The notes: generated by a model from the sequence alone, not told the origin. A stretch of 64,000 nt of DNA from Pseudo-nitzschia pungens (GCA_037355855.1 CM074764.1:3162001-3226000), one strand, 5' to 3'. Positions 11,594-23,828 are shown, numbered from the stretch's first letter. Translations and numbers: made by a program.

Positions 11594-12508
11594 GTTTATC
11601 AGACCCACCGCTCGACCCACTACGAACCGGGACGCCGGCTAGAGCGTGTGAAGAAACCCAGCTGGCTGATCACCACTGGCATCCATGCCTACACTTGGAT
11701 GTAAAACCTCAGCTGAAAACTGGACCAGCAGCTGACATCGCGAGATCCCTGATGTTAATGGGGAGCCCTTCCCCAGCAAACGCGCAATACGACTGGAGTC
11801 CGCACATCCACCTCTGCGGACCTATTGGTATTCAAATCCAGTAGCTGAGCGTCATGGTGGCTCCATGGAGGCTCAGTCCGGCGGGGAAGGAGCATGATGG
11901 ACGTGGAGAAAGCAGCGTCCATGATTCCCTGTTATTTTACAGGATTCAAGGGGACGTTTGCCGGGGATGGGACAACGCTGGAAAAGGAAAAGAATTTTCG
12001 TGGAGACAGACCACCACGTACTTTCCAGTGAAGACAGTGTCGAGCAGACCAAGGACATGACGTCAGTCCCATCCGAAACCTCAAATCTGCCATACCATCG
12101 ATTTTTGATTTTAGCCAAGGGAATTTGGAATCAGACAAGCCAAGAACCCTGAGATCTGTCATATCTCAGAATCAAATCGATTGGTCCAGAGCAGAAAGAC
12201 CGATAGAATTCTTCTCTTTTGGTCGTAACCAACCATCGAATCGGAACCATCGATGTGGATACCTTTTTAACCAACCATCGACTCGGAACAATCGATGTGA
12301 ATACCTTTTAGATGCCGGCACGAAACAGTTGACACGAAAATGCTGACGTGATACCGATACGGAACAATCGACAGCCCTCCGATCGATACGTAACCCTTTT
12401 TATTCTTCCGATCGACAATCCTTCTCCGATCGAGGTGGAGACAGTCCCCACCACAAAAGAATTTGGTTTAGAAACTGAAGCAAGTTAGTTAATCAGAGCA
12501 AGACAACC

Positions 12509-15500
12509 ATGGCCAAGCAAACTAGAAGCCAAGCCGCTGCAGCCGCCGCCGGAGTCGGCGCTGCTGGAGATTTCCCTGGCGCTGGAGCCGGTGCTCCCCC
12601 GCCTGGCACTGTCCATGGAAGCGACACTCTTCCACCTGGAGCCGCCGCTGGAGCCGGTGCTTCCCCGCCTGGCGCTGTCCCTGGAGGCGGCGCTGCCCCT
12701 GGAGTCGCTGGCACCGCCGTTGTTGGAGCGCTGACCCCTGTTGGAGCGCTGCCCCCTGCCGGAGCGCCTGGAATTCCCCCTGTTGCTCCTACTGTATTTG
12801 GAGTCTCCAGGATCCAGCAAGAACCAAACCTCAACACCCAACCATGATCTGATATGATCCTGCTTGCTGTTGCTGAGGAACTGAGAGCAATGCGCAACGA
12901 GAATGCAGCCCGGATGGCTGCTGACCCAATCCCCAAATGGGCGATGTCCTCTGAGAAATATGCCAAGAAAGCCATCGACGCGGTGGAAAAGGAGCTTGGC
13001 ACCGAGCAATATGGTTACAAGTACCTTCCGAACAAGGTGTCAACCCCGTTGACATCAGACTATCGACCTGAACTTGATGTAACCGCCGAACTGGATCCAA
13101 GCAAACAGAATTTCTACCAAGGATTGATTGGCGTCTTGAGGTGGTTGTGTGAACTTGGGCGACTGGATCTGGCCATGCCTGTATCTCTTATGTCTAGATA
13201 CTTAGCGCAAGCAAGAACAGGGCATTTGAATGAAGTATTGCACATGTTCGCTTATCTCAAGGCGCATGCCCGATCTAAATTGGTGTTTGATGAGACTAGC
13301 TTCCCTGATCGCGACTGGAGTGAATTCTACCCAGACGCCAATGAGATGTTGCCGGCAGATGCTTCTGAAATGCACAGGGCCCCTATCCTGTGGCTCAGCA
13401 AACGCCAGACCACTGTCGAGACCTCAACCTTTGGATTTGAGATTGAGCAGGGGCACGGGCGGCAGCATCAGCAGCGGCATCAGCAGCGGCAGCAGCATCG
13501 GAGGACCTGTATGTCTTATAGACAGCGAATCTGAGTGTCTATGACGTTTGACGGCCGAAAGGCCTGTATGTTTGCAAGTATTTGCAAAAAGTATCCCTGA
13601 AACCACCAGTATCCTCAACAAGAAGCTTATCTTTGCTCGTGACAGAAGAAAACGTGTCATCGCGCCCGATCGATTGCTTTATCCTGGAACGACGGATCGA
13701 TAGCCAAATCCATGACAACGGATCGATAGCAACGGATCGATAGCAGCAGACGCTAGACGCGAGGATTTGCAGCAGACGCTAGACGCGATTCACAGCGGAT
13801 GCTAGACGCTCCTTGAAGAACGTCGGAGACAATATGGTTTATGTCTGTCCTGGCAGCAAACGAGCAGCTGCAGCGAACGCAACAGCAGCAAGAGGACGAC
13901 GTCGATGCTCTGACAGGAGAGAAGCCTACAGCAACCTGGACGCATGGCTTTGGAGCAGAGGGATAAGCGCAGATTGGACCCGCAGCGCATTGTTAGAGAC
14001 AGGGCGCTGAACTGAAGGCGATCTAATGTAAGGAGCACTGTGACGCTCACAGAGCTCGTGACTTACAAGGATGGAGGATACAGGATGGTAGATATAAGGA
14101 TGACCGATACAAGATATGACCAAAGGCATGTGCGCCTAGTACAGCAACGACGCTCGTTGATAGACCTGCTACGACGGGCTCTGTTACGAGTGTAGCGCCG
14201 TCGATCTGTCTCAGCATTGATGTATCAAATGAATGCGCCAGCAGCAAGATCAGCAAGGTATGCAGAGAGCAACTGTGAGTTGGGTAGCCTACTTCCACTC
14301 CAGGCGCCCACGAAAGAAGAAATGCGGACGTGTGATCATGTAATTGCTACAAGGGATGCCCCCTGGAATCCAGCAAGCACGAAAAATGAGCGAGCTGAAT
14401 CAGCAATTGACCAATCACACCCCTATTTACCCGACCACGTTTGTTTCTGCCGTACACCAGCAACAGCAGCAACAACAGACCAAGGTTGATACCACGACAG
14501 GCAATGTCCCTACAGCAGGAATCGGACCTACACCGATTGAGAACCCTGTCTCGACAACCAAGTGCAAGTTGGAGCCTGTCGAAACAAATTTTAGTCCCCA
14601 CTTGTACGATGAGCCCCTTCGGCGCGACCCGCCGTGATTTGACCCCATGTGCGATCGCATCCGACTCCCGTTTGGATGCACGGTTTTATTCTATCTATTC
14701 GGGCGATTCCTTGAAGACTTGCGGGGACGATGTAGACGTGGATTCAGTACCAAGTCTTACAATCAACGCCCTGCATCCCCTCTGTACGAGCGCACATACA
14801 CTGATGGACACGAGCGCGCAGTTCTCCTGTGCCTGTCATCCGTTTACAAGCATGTTCGATGGGACGACGATGCAGTCGAACCAGTCATGACGCTCTTTAT
14901 GGACCTGTATTCAGGACGCCCATCTGCCGTGAGTACATTGTACTAAGAACCACTGCTGAAGAGCCAGTAAGCAGCGGATAGCGCAGGAGCGCAAGTACTA
15001 GTAGAAGACCAAGCAAGACACCGCATCAGACAGCGGGGACAGAATGGCGTGGTACTCCTGTTAGTACTACCAAGACCTATGGGGACTTGACCTCTTATGG
15101 CGTTCCCTGCTATCAACCCGCATACTGTCCCCTGTTATGGATTGAACGACAGCCAGGGCTATGAGGAATTCATCCCTATCCACAGCAGGAGGCAAGCCGC
15201 TGATGGCCTGAAGATCCTTACCCATGAGAACAGAGCAGAGCTCAGCATAGGGCATCTCAGCAGAAGCATTCGGAAGAAGACTGCCCGGAAGAGATCCCCC
15301 AAGCGACTTTGGGCATTCTGTGGTGAGCTTATTGCAGGTACCAGGCAAAGGACTGTCTCCAGTGATCCAGCATGCATGGAAAGGACAATACATTCCGGGC
15401 ATCCCCCTGTACCAAGCACACGAGTAATACGACTCCGTCTACTGGACGGATCTCTCTGATGGTACAGAGAAGCTCGGACGCTGGCGTGGTCCATGTGGAC

Positions 15501-17717
15501 GCATGTTTGGAGGTGATTGTCACCGGATCCTTAGTGAACCTGCACTGCCAGTAAGCACTAGTACTGTTAGAGCTGTCACCGAAGCAGAATGGATGACGTC
15601 AAGCAAGCAATGGACTCATTCGACCAAGCAGTTGAATCTAAGACCGGGGACAAGCTTTAGAACACTGATGTTCAGTTTCAACAGGCATATCCCTAAACCC
15701 GAGAGGAACTATTTGAGAACCACCGGGATAGATGACCAGACGATTCAGCTACCATGGCAGAACCGGAAGCCCCTATTCCAGATGTGGATGGGTTCGTACC
15801 CTACGGGGACACTTACGATGAGCATATTGGAAACAAGGTCATGATCCAGAGAGGAGACGAACGACTCAAGTGTACTGTCAAGTTCAGCTGACGACGAAGG
15901 CCGTATGTTCACTCTACTGGATGAGATCATAGATCATGAAAAAGATGAGACGGCAGTCACCAAGGAACGAGCTGTCAAAGCAAGCACCGCGTCCAACAAG
16001 ATTCGTCTAGACACAGAGCTGTGGCTCACTGCCGCTGCAAGACCATGGCGGGATGCAACCAACCTGAATGCTGACAGTGCTCCGCTTACCAGGACGCTTA
16101 GACTAGCGTAAGCGCTCCAGCTACAGGGACGTGTGGTCTCTGTTAGAGGTGGAGCGCCGACGCTACAACAAAGCATGCGTACGCTCATATGGTTGGATCC
16201 GCCGCAAGTGAACTAAACAGTGATTTATCCAAGTATGAGCCTTGCAAGAATCAAGCCTGTATATGTGGAATGATACTGATACGGGGACATGCTGTCCCTG
16301 TTACAGATTGAATACTAGTAGGCTGAACAATGGAAGCGCAACGGAGTCGCGTGCAACATGAAAGATAGCGGCGTTGCGCACAGAACAGAAGATTGCAAAC
16401 AACAACAGCATTGAAGTTGAGGCTGAAGTGTTACGACGCAACAGTTTTGCATGGAACACATAATTACAAACAGCATCGAAGTTGACACGAGACAGGCAGC
16501 TAGGCGAGCACATAATGTATGACCTAACAGTGCCTCAGGGACTTCGGATGATGCTGATTGCCGTGACTAATTGGATGTATTTCAGTTACTCCACTACGGA
16601 TGATGCTGATTGCCACGACCGATTGAATACGCCCGTGCCTGACGTATTTCGAACGGCGCTATCTCAGCAGTGTACGACGTACTTTAAACGACGCTAACTG
16701 CTACTGTCGATTGAATGTATATATCAAGGACCGAACTATTCAGTCCAGAGACCAGTATTGGAACTGTGGCATCAAAATTGTTATGTTCGATACTGTGAAT
16801 ACAGAACTGCTGTTCCGGGGACAACCAAACGATTGAACCGGTCGTCCTGTTACAGGAGCAGCATGGTTTGGAATATATGATCCACGAATCAGGAGCTGCC
16901 GTTCCGATGACTGTGCTATAGGAGTGGCGTGATTCGATATTATTCGATCTACGAACCAGGTTCCGACGACAGCCTTACAGGAGCAGCGATGATTTGGATT
17001 GATACCAAGAAGTGACAAGCGATCCCATGCAGACTATTGGAATGGTTCCGTGTTGGAGAGCTTGCTCATGATCAAACGAAATTGACAACCGAACCAACGA
17101 TCGAGTTGCAGGAGCAACGCGTTTTGGATCTACGACAACAAGCGTTTCTACGGAGACCGAGTGGAACAGTGGCAGTTATACTGTTCCGGGAACGAACGGA
17201 CCAGGAAGCAGCGCTTCGGATCTGGAATTATGCCCAAGCAGGACAGGAGCTGTACGAACAGCGGATGCACAAGGACAGCTGGACCTCTCAGCTGAGTTAT
17301 GTTAACCACGATGAATGAACTGTCAGCAGCCAGTTCGGGGACCGGTGTGGTACAACTGTGATCTATTGTATGATCCATGCGAGTACCAAGTCCCTTTGAT
17401 CTAGTTATTGAACCGGAAATCTTTATTCCGGGGACACAGAGCATGAGTTGCTTGTTATTTCTTTGGATTTGGATCGGTATCTTGTATTACAGTGGTCCTA
17501 CCAGGCTATGAGATTGTGGCGAAGACCGTTACAAGACCGAAGAGTCCATACAACAAAAAGCACAACAGTGTTGCCTACCACGAGGAGCGTGAGGCTATTG
17601 CTGCTGGAACAATTCTGTGTCGCGAAGGAACCAGGCGAGAGCAACATTGCTGATTTATTCACTAAGTTGCTGAATGGTCCGGCTCTGAAAGACCATTGCG
17701 CTCGATGCATGTGGTAA
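12509..17717 (+). pseudogene. Shuffled gag-pol remains of copia A
   Basis: Piece order compared with copia B: gag N-terminus MAKQTRSQAAAAAA (12509-12930); a jump to the RT/RNase H border (DPIPKWAMSSEKYAKK, 12930-13440), which runs to SKRQTTVETSTFGFE; back to the protease-integrase linker (CDHVIATRDAPW, from about 14300); CAIASDSRLDAR near 14650; the integrase block RSIRKKTARKRSPKR near 15260; LDEIIDHEKDE near 15910; finally the RNase H tail IADLFTKLLNGPALK (17640-17717). Between 16.0 and 17.4 kb I see only degenerate sequence. Frames shift at almost every joint. No protease active site, RT core or complete gag survives. Confidence 0.8.
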
Positions 17718-18280
17718 ATTGCTCCAGCTGCATTATTTGAGGTACTTTTATCTCTGGCAAGCAGTGTGGACGCGATCTGTTATTTCAACGGTCCCGGGGA
17801 CCATAACTTTGATTTCGGATTGTCCAAACGCTTCGATTTCGAACGCAATCTGTTTTTCGGATGCAACCTTAATCCGAACGCTTTGATTCGGATTCGATCT
17901 GACCTTCGATTATATGTTATATGTTGGGAGTCTCCGGTACACCGGTTCCGGGGACTATAAACTTGAAAGACAATAGGCTGATTGATCTGTCCTTGTATGT
18001 GTCAAGGAATCGGACCAAGGGCAAAACGTCCTGTGGTCCAACCCCCTTTTTTTTTTGAACTACGAATCAGCCGGGCCTCTGATAGAAGAACTGCAATATT
18101 TGGTGCAGTTTGATCTCTGACAAGTTATATGGAAGCATCCCTGAATTCTGTTATGATCCATCCAAGTGTCCTGGTACAACAAGCAAGAGTATTGGTGTCC
18201 TCCTGGGAGTATCTGTTTCCGGGGACTGGTATAGTTGCTCAGTTGCTCATACAGGACCACTGGCATGAATCACGGGGACT

Positions 18281-19205
18281 ATGAAGATATTCAAGGTGGT
18301 GCTATGATCTGTGCTAGCAAGGCTCCTGTGTAGGAGAGTGTACTGAGGCTACAGGCAGCAGCCCCCAGTAACTGACTAACAGGTGCTGAGCTGAATGCTA
18401 GAGCTGTGTGCTAATTGCTAGCATACAGGCTCAGCAACAGGCTTAGCAACAGGCTTAGCAACAGGCTTAGCAACAGGCTTAGCAACAGGCTTAGCAGCAG
18501 ACCTATCCTGTCTAGTATTGCTAGCAGAGTTTACTAGGGTCGCCGCGTACGATTTGTACCAATCGTACGTACCCCGAGTAAAGCACCTTTTATGGTGTAG
18601 CTAAATGCTACAGGGTTAGGGTTGCTAAGGCTGCGAGATACTGGAAGATGCTAACCTACCATGATAACAATGCTAAGATACGATGCTACCGCCGGGGCCA
18701 GGTCATTGGCGTATAATATGTACCATGACTGGATGCCCGGCCCAAACAGTTACCCAACGCGCTAGCATAAGTGAGCTAGCATACGATTGGATCGCTAATA
18801 ATTAAGCGAAGCTTAATTAAGCGGAGCTACGCTACGCTACTCCGATACGCTACCCGTAGAATACAGTACCAGAGCTACAGAGCTCTGTTATTATACGAGT
18901 TATCGGAGCGCTGTCACGATACAGAGCTGAGCGCTTTGGCTCAGCTCCTTTCACTCTTTCTTTTACTCTAAAATAGAAACCTATCATGCCCTCCTTTACG
19001 ACCGATTCCGATGTACCTCTAGGGAAGTGCCTTGTATTGCCTAAGTGTATGCAATAGACCTTGAATGGTCCACTGTAGACTCACGATTTGCCAGGACTTT
19101 ATGTATTGTTATTGTTAAGGCTTTCCCCTATTTTTTAGGCCAGTATGAAACAGTTTATATCTACGAGTCGTCCCCGAAGATCGCTGACGAGCGAATATCA
19201 ACACA
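18281..19205 (+). repeat. 3' LTR of copia A
   Basis: 925 bp, almost identical to 10693-11593. The 12-bp array (18426-18500) has two more units, which accounts for the 24-bp length difference. Preceded by the purine-type tract CACGGGGACT. Confidence 0.88.
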
Positions 19206-19221
19206 TGCCTACGCCAGCCCG

Positions 19222-19749
19222 TCACATAGTTCCCCAATGATTAGGTGAATTTTGCATGTGGTTCAATACAATAAGGTTCGGAGTTGAGTAGTGTCGATGA
19301 AAGAGATATGCTTGTTCGGAGAACCGGTTGAAGATATGCTGTTGATATTCGAAGGATATATGCCATTTGAAGTCCTTTGCATCTGTGGCGTTGCAATAGT
19401 CTTGCTCGATAAAGTCACTAATTGCTTGGTTGTATCCATTGAGCGTTAATGGATATCGGCGTTGGTTTCTTGTTAAGTCTGTCCATTTTGTTTGAGCGTC
19501 AACAGAGAGAGATCGATTGAAGTGAGCGATGTATGTGTTGACTGGTAGACTTAGAAGCTTTGCGGCGTTCCTGAAGGCTTCTTCCACGAATAGGAATTCT
19601 TCTAGGCCTCCTTTGTTGGTGAATAGAGGGATCTTCATGCTGTCTTGTCGTCCATTGGCATGTGTAATGGAGAGCTTGGTGAGTTTTGGTTTGTTCCTCT
19701 TGAAGGAAGGGATGTAATTGATTGGAGGATCTCTGTAAAGTCCTGCCAT
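19222..19749 (-). CDS. Truncated gypsy Gag (175 aa), sole gene of the miniature element
   Basis: Starts MAGLYRDPPINY, matching the Gag start of the larger gypsy copies (MAGLYRDPPIAY), with the shared block GGLEEFLFVEEAFRNAAKLL (residues about 47-66). It keeps only the N-terminal capsid half; the zinc knuckle and all of pol are gone. The frame stays open to the edge of the LTR and its TGA stop is formed by the first bases of the LTR (TGTGA). The uninterrupted frame suggests a deletion derivative that is either recent or selected for a Gag fragment. It could make a capsid-like fragment that co-assembles with full Gag; this is inference. Confidence 0.75.
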   Translation of the reverse strand: MAGLYRDPPINYIPSFKRNKPKLTKLSITHANGRQDSMKIPLFTNKGGLEEFLFVEEAFRNAAKLLSLPVNTYIAHFNRSLSVDAQTKWTDLTRNQRRYPLTLNGYNQAISDFIEQDYCNATDAKDFKWHISFEYQQHIFNRFSEQAYLFHRHYSTPNLIVLNHMQNSPNHWGTM

Positions 19750-20041
19750 GTTAATTCGTCGCGTTCGATCGATTCGATTGTTTCGTAGGTAGTATCGATC
19801 GTTTTGTTCGATCGATTCGGTTGGAGATTGCGATCGATCGTTGTTTACTTTCGGAGCGTTTGATCGATTCGGTGTTCGATTGATTCGTGTGGTTAGTTTA
19901 CGTTCGATCGGTTGTAGATCTCGATCGACGTTGTTTCTTTTTGCTTGTCAGGGTATGGATGTATCCCTGTTGTTTAGGATATCTTGGATTCAGTACTGAT
20001 TTGGTTCTGTTTCTACTTTAAAGCACAAACAGTAATTACTG

Positions 20042-20399
20042 TGTTACGGTCTAGAGTAGAAATACACGATAGGAGTATTTTAAAGATGAAAGGTTAATAA
20101 ATTGTGTTATAAAAGAGAATGGTTGAATACTTTACGAGATGGGAATGATTCCTTGAGTATGGAATGAATGATCGAACAATGATATTATTGTTCGTCGGGC
20201 ATAATATCAATAATCGTTGAGTCACTTGAATCTTTGTTTATCTTGATATTTGAATATCCAATTAGTATTGGATTGCATGTGTATTCTTGTACGTTGAATA
20301 TTCAGTATATGTACATGAATATCCTACATATTGGAGTATATGCGGGATTCAATAATCATTTAGAGTCTCTCGTAGGGATGCCTACGCCAGCCCGTCACA
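20042..20399 (-). repeat. 5' LTR of the gag-only gypsy element
   Basis: 358 bp, a near copy of the split LTR 10351-10692 plus 19211-19226, with an uninterrupted GGATGCCTACGCC that shows the empty copia target. On the minus strand it is followed directly by the palindrome CAGTAATTACTG (20030-20041). Confidence 0.9.
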
Positions 20400-20522
20400 C
20401 ACAGCACCTCAGCACCTCTACTGTTATACAAACAAATCGACACTGCTGCTGGTTGATCCACAGCAACAAAGCGCTCACAAATTCAAGCAGTACAACTAGA
20501 GATAGCAAGCAAAACAAGAAGG

Positions 20523-22838
20523 ATGCCACAAGGAACAAAACAATGGCATCCGTTCTGCGATTTCCGGGATCACACCTGCTTTCAACAATGGGAGAAGCTA
20601 GAGATCTGCAAGGACTACCTCTCCGAGAAAGCGCAAGAAGGATGCAAGTGTTTAAGGAAAAGAAGAGAACTCCCTTGTCGCTGCCTTGAAATATTACAAG
20701 GAGGAGAAGTTAACCAGAATTTGCGAGACGCTGTTGCCCTTTACATGGTGGAATTTCATGAGAGGAAGAGGGAAGACCAATACACTACTTTGATTGACTG
20801 GATAAGATACAGCGACGCCACACTGAGCGTTCTTGAGGATAGCTTAGAGGAGCCAACTTATGGCACCAACACAAAACTATTCTTTCTACCCTTTGTCAAC
20901 CGGCAGGGGGGAGATAAGGAATCGATGCCCATACCAACAGATCTATCTCAGCATAAAGTATGCAGATCTGCAATCGCTGTTATACTCGATTGGGGGATAG
21001 GCAAATGGGATTCCTGTCGACGCTTCATTAGATCAAACAGCTCACCAAGCCATGGACTGAAAGGGAAACGCCCGAACAATGTAAAAGAATTCGACGCTGC
21101 TTTCTTGAAACAAGACTTGCACGAATACTTCGCACAGATGGAAGACTTAGCTCAGCCTGCTGCTACACAATTCATCCGGCAAGAGGTTGGCGTCGGACTT
21201 AGACAGAGTGAAGAGGGAATCGTCGACTTGCCCCCATCTTTTACAAAAAGAACAATGTACTATCGATACTGCTTGGAGAGGGGATGGACAATATCAAAGA
21301 AACCAAGAACAATACTGGAAGCAACAAAAACAGAAGAGTTTGAGGGGGACTACCAAGAAATTTGCTCGTGGTACTACTTCCTCACCTACTGGAAGACAAA
21401 CTTCCCAAAGCTTAGAGTAATTAATAGGAGTGCTGACGTCTGCTCCAAATGCCATGTCTTCAGGAATCGATTGCGGTACGTTCGATACGAAACAAGTACA
21501 GAGCCGGGGATGCTGTCATCTTTCACTGAAGATAGTATCCAAGCCTTTTACAACAGCGCCGCCGTCGATCAAACACAGCATCAGTGTGTGCCTGCTCCTC
21601 CACCCCCTTCTGCTGGTGGTACTAAACTTTTTGATTCATCTTCAGTTGTGATTGCGCGCAGGGACAAGAGACCACCTGATCTGTACTCGCCCTTGCTGCT
21701 TGAAGAAGAAGAGGCTGCAGCTGAAAACGCACGCATACTGGAAGAAGCAACGCTGCATGTCCACCAAGCTGCTGATCAGAGGAAGCTTGCAAACGAGAAG
21801 ATACAGCAGGCCCTCCACGATGGAATAAATAATGTCCCACATGAACGCCGGACTTATAGTTTTGTTGTGGATTATTGCCAAAACGCTGGTCTCCCCAACC
21901 TTGCAGCAACTCAGCCAGGGGACACATACTACATGACACCTCTAACAGTACCAATACTTGGATGTGTCGATTGTGCTGTAATGGGGGGGTTCTTAGACGC
22001 TTACATCTACCATGAGGGAGTCGGTGCAAAGGGAGGGGACAATGTCGCATCGATAATAATGGAAAACTTAAGGAAGAAGGGATACTTACAAGAAGACTCC
22101 TGTGGATATGAACTTAATGTTATTATGGACAACTGCCAAGGGCAAAATAAGAATAACATGGTACTGAGACTGGCATTGCTTCTAGTCGAATCCGGATATT
22201 TTTCGAACGTCAATTTCTGTTTTTATGTAGTGGGTCACACAAAGAACGTTGCTGATCGATGGTTCAATATCATGAAGAAGAACTATCGAAACCAGAATCT
22301 GTTCACTATGGAGCAGCTAGCAACTGCCCTCCAGGCACACAAGCATATCGATGTTACAGTGATAAAGAAAGGTGAATTCAAAATGTTCGACAAGTTCTTA
22401 AATATTTTTTATAAGAAGATCAAGAATGGAGCAGTTCAACCCGGGCACATCTTCAGTGTAGGGAGCTATAAGCCGACGACAATGATAATTAAACAAGACC
22501 GACTTGGAACAGGGACAGTTGAAGTACAGGATCTTGCGAAGCAAACCCTGGTTGCTATCAATCGATGGAAGGAACTTCGAGAGTTAGTATTACTCGAAAC
22601 CCATCCCTGTACAGGAATTAAGGATATCAAGAAGATTGAACTCTATACCAAGTGGAGGAAACTGGTGTTTGCTGAATACAGAGATATCATTTGCCCTTAT
22701 CCAGGGGATGACGTCATGCTTAAGTACAAGGATGAGCAAAGGAGGAAAGCTCACGAACGAGCTGCTCGGAACAGTGGCAGGAGGACTACGGCGGCAGCAG
22801 CAGCAGCAGCAAAGAAGCGAAATTCCCGTGGTAATTAG
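20523..22838 (+). CDS. Putative DDE-like transposase of the 38-bp-TIR transposon (771 aa)
   Basis: One uninterrupted frame from ATG 20523. The N-terminal ~110 residues are Cys-rich (FCDFRDHTC, CKCLRKRRELPCRC), and a further CSKCHVFRNRL lies near residue 305. An acidic, probably coiled region LLEEEEAAAENARILEEA follows near 395-440. The C-terminal half carries what I take as the catalytic core: FVVDYCQN (D near 449), IMDNCQGQNKNN (D near 536) and GHTKNVADRWF (H/D near 573-578). The D-N-x-x-G-Q-N-K-N signature followed by a G-H-T-K/D block is that of a family of transposon-derived proteins (DUF7869-like) with an RNase-H fold. Position inside perfect inverted repeats supports the role. The basic C-terminus ends in an Ala run and Arg/Lys. 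Superfamily (Kolobok-like by a TTAA target, or other) is not settled. Confidence 0.72.
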   Translation: MPQGTKQWHPFCDFRDHTCFQQWEKLEICKDYLSEKAQEGCKCLRKRRELPCRCLEILQGGEVNQNLRDAVALYMVEFHERKREDQYTTLIDWIRYSDATLSVLEDSLEEPTYGTNTKLFFLPFVNRQGGDKESMPIPTDLSQHKVCRSAIAVILDWGIGKWDSCRRFIRSNSSPSHGLKGKRPNNVKEFDAAFLKQDLHEYFAQMEDLAQPAATQFIRQEVGVGLRQSEEGIVDLPPSFTKRTMYYRYCLERGWTISKKPRTILEATKTEEFEGDYQEICSWYYFLTYWKTNFPKLRVINRSADVCSKCHVFRNRLRYVRYETSTEPGMLSSFTEDSIQAFYNSAAVDQTQHQCVPAPPPPSAGGTKLFDSSSVVIARRDKRPPDLYSPLLLEEEEAAAENARILEEATLHVHQAADQRKLANEKIQQALHDGINNVPHERRTYSFVVDYCQNAGLPNLAATQPGDTYYMTPLTVPILGCVDCAVMGGFLDAYIYHEGVGAKGGDNVASIIMENLRKKGYLQEDSCGYELNVIMDNCQGQNKNNMVLRLALLLVESGYFSNVNFCFYVVGHTKNVADRWFNIMKKNYRNQNLFTMEQLATALQAHKHIDVTVIKKGEFKMFDKFLNIFYKKIKNGAVQPGHIFSVGSYKPTTMIIKQDRLGTGTVEVQDLAKQTLVAINRWKELRELVLLETHPCTGIKDIKKIELYTKWRKLVFAEYRDIICPYPGDDVMLKYKDEQRRKAHERAARNSGRRTTAAAAAAAKKRNSRGN

Positions 22839-23020
22839 TATTCCTGTCTTAATTAGTATTCCTGTCCCTCTTAGTAATCTTATTATTAATTCGAATCGTA
22901 AACGCTCTCTTAGTGGTCTTATTGTAGTCTTATTGTAGTCTTATTGTAGTCTTATTGTAGTTAGTACTACTATGGAACACAAATTTGCAGTTGAAATGGG
23001 AGCAAAATCAAGTTTTGGAG
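22839..23020. repeat. Short tandem repeats downstream of the transposase
   Basis: About four copies of TCTTATTGTAG (near 22917-22960) after two copies of TTAGTATTCCTGTC. Probably the 3' untranslated part of the transposase transcript. Confidence 0.6.
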
Positions 23021-23075
23021 TGAACACCACTGCTGCTGGATGAACTCAGCAATCCCCCTCATAATTAGAGCAGAG

Positions 23076-23690
23076 TACTAGAGGTCTATCAAAAATTAAA
23101 TTACAATTTCCTAATACTTTGGGAGGTATTTACACCCAAAGCCCATCTCAGCAGGTAGTAGTAGTGCTGGAGTAGGAAATTTTTTTTGTGATCCCACCTC
23201 ACAAATTCCATGATTCAAGTATCAATCCTTCTCAAATTATACACAGAAAAGACTTCTATCAAAAAAGAAATCACAAATTCCCAATACTTTAGGAGATATT
23301 AACACCCAAGGCATATCTCATCAGGTACTATGAGTAGGGGAGAACAGATGCAATTTTGTTGTTGTTGTGATCCCACCACACAATTTCCATGATTCAAGTA
23401 TCAATTCTCCTCAAATTATTCATAAGAAACAGATATATAAACAAAGAAATAAAGATTTCCCATTAGTTTAGGAGATATCCACATTCAAGGCATATTAGAG
23501 GAGGTAGTAAAGCTAGAGGTGAAAATAATTTTTTAAAATTATTCAACTGTCCAAATTATACTTTTAAAGTTGCAATCCCACTTATTAAGACAATAGACTA
23601 GAGGTCTATCGAAAAAGAAATAAAAAATTCCTTATACTTTAGGAGTTATCCACATTCAAAGTATCAGCAATGATGAGCATGTGCTGCTGG
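23076..23690 (+). repeat. Degenerate ~175-bp tandem repeat, 3.5 units, right arm of the DNA transposon
   Basis: Units begin near 23076, 23252, 23431 and 23592. Each contains a GTCTATC-AAA-GAAAT block, a TTTAGGAGATAT block and, in the first two, TTCCATGATTCAAGTATCAA. Units differ by many substitutions. Subterminal repeats often bind transposase, but nothing here proves that. Confidence 0.65.
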
Positions 23691-23828
23691 GAAGGGTATG
23701 AGGAGTTTTGTTGACGACAATTGATGTCGTGATTTTAAGGTGAGTTTTTTCCAAAAGTTGTTTTCGGATTTCATTTGACCTTTATCTCGAAAATAAGGTG
23801 CACGCCGGCCAGGGGTCGACCACGCTCG

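Larger units (their letters stand above)
10693..19205 (+). mobile_element. Ty1/copia element A: shuffled, non-autonomous, young LTRs
   Basis: LTRs 10693-11593 (901 bp) and 18281-19205 (925 bp). The duplicated target TGCCT is at 10688-10692 and 19206-19210 and the intact target is visible in the other LTR of the gag-only gypsy. The two LTRs differ by two copies of a 12-bp repeat and, as far as I could read, one base near 10950. In contrast the 6.7-kb interior is a patchwork of gag and pol pieces out of order with no usable frame. Such a copy can only have moved with proteins supplied in trans, for example by elements like copia B at 30573-40361. Confidence 0.88.
10351..20399 (-). mobile_element. 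Gag-only miniature gypsy element (TR-GAG type), interrupted by a copia element
   Basis: Two 358-bp LTRs: the left one is split by the copia insertion (10351-10692 plus 19211-19226), the right one is 20042-20399. On the minus strand they begin TGTGACGG and end CCGTAACA. The 5-bp target CACAG is duplicated at 10346-10350 and 20400-20404, which proves a single insertion into the DNA transposon. The internal region is only 815 bp (19227-20041) and holds a truncated gag and no pol. Without the copia the element is 1531 bp. Terminal-repeat retrotransposons with only a GAG gene are known from plants as TR-GAG. Confidence 0.88.
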
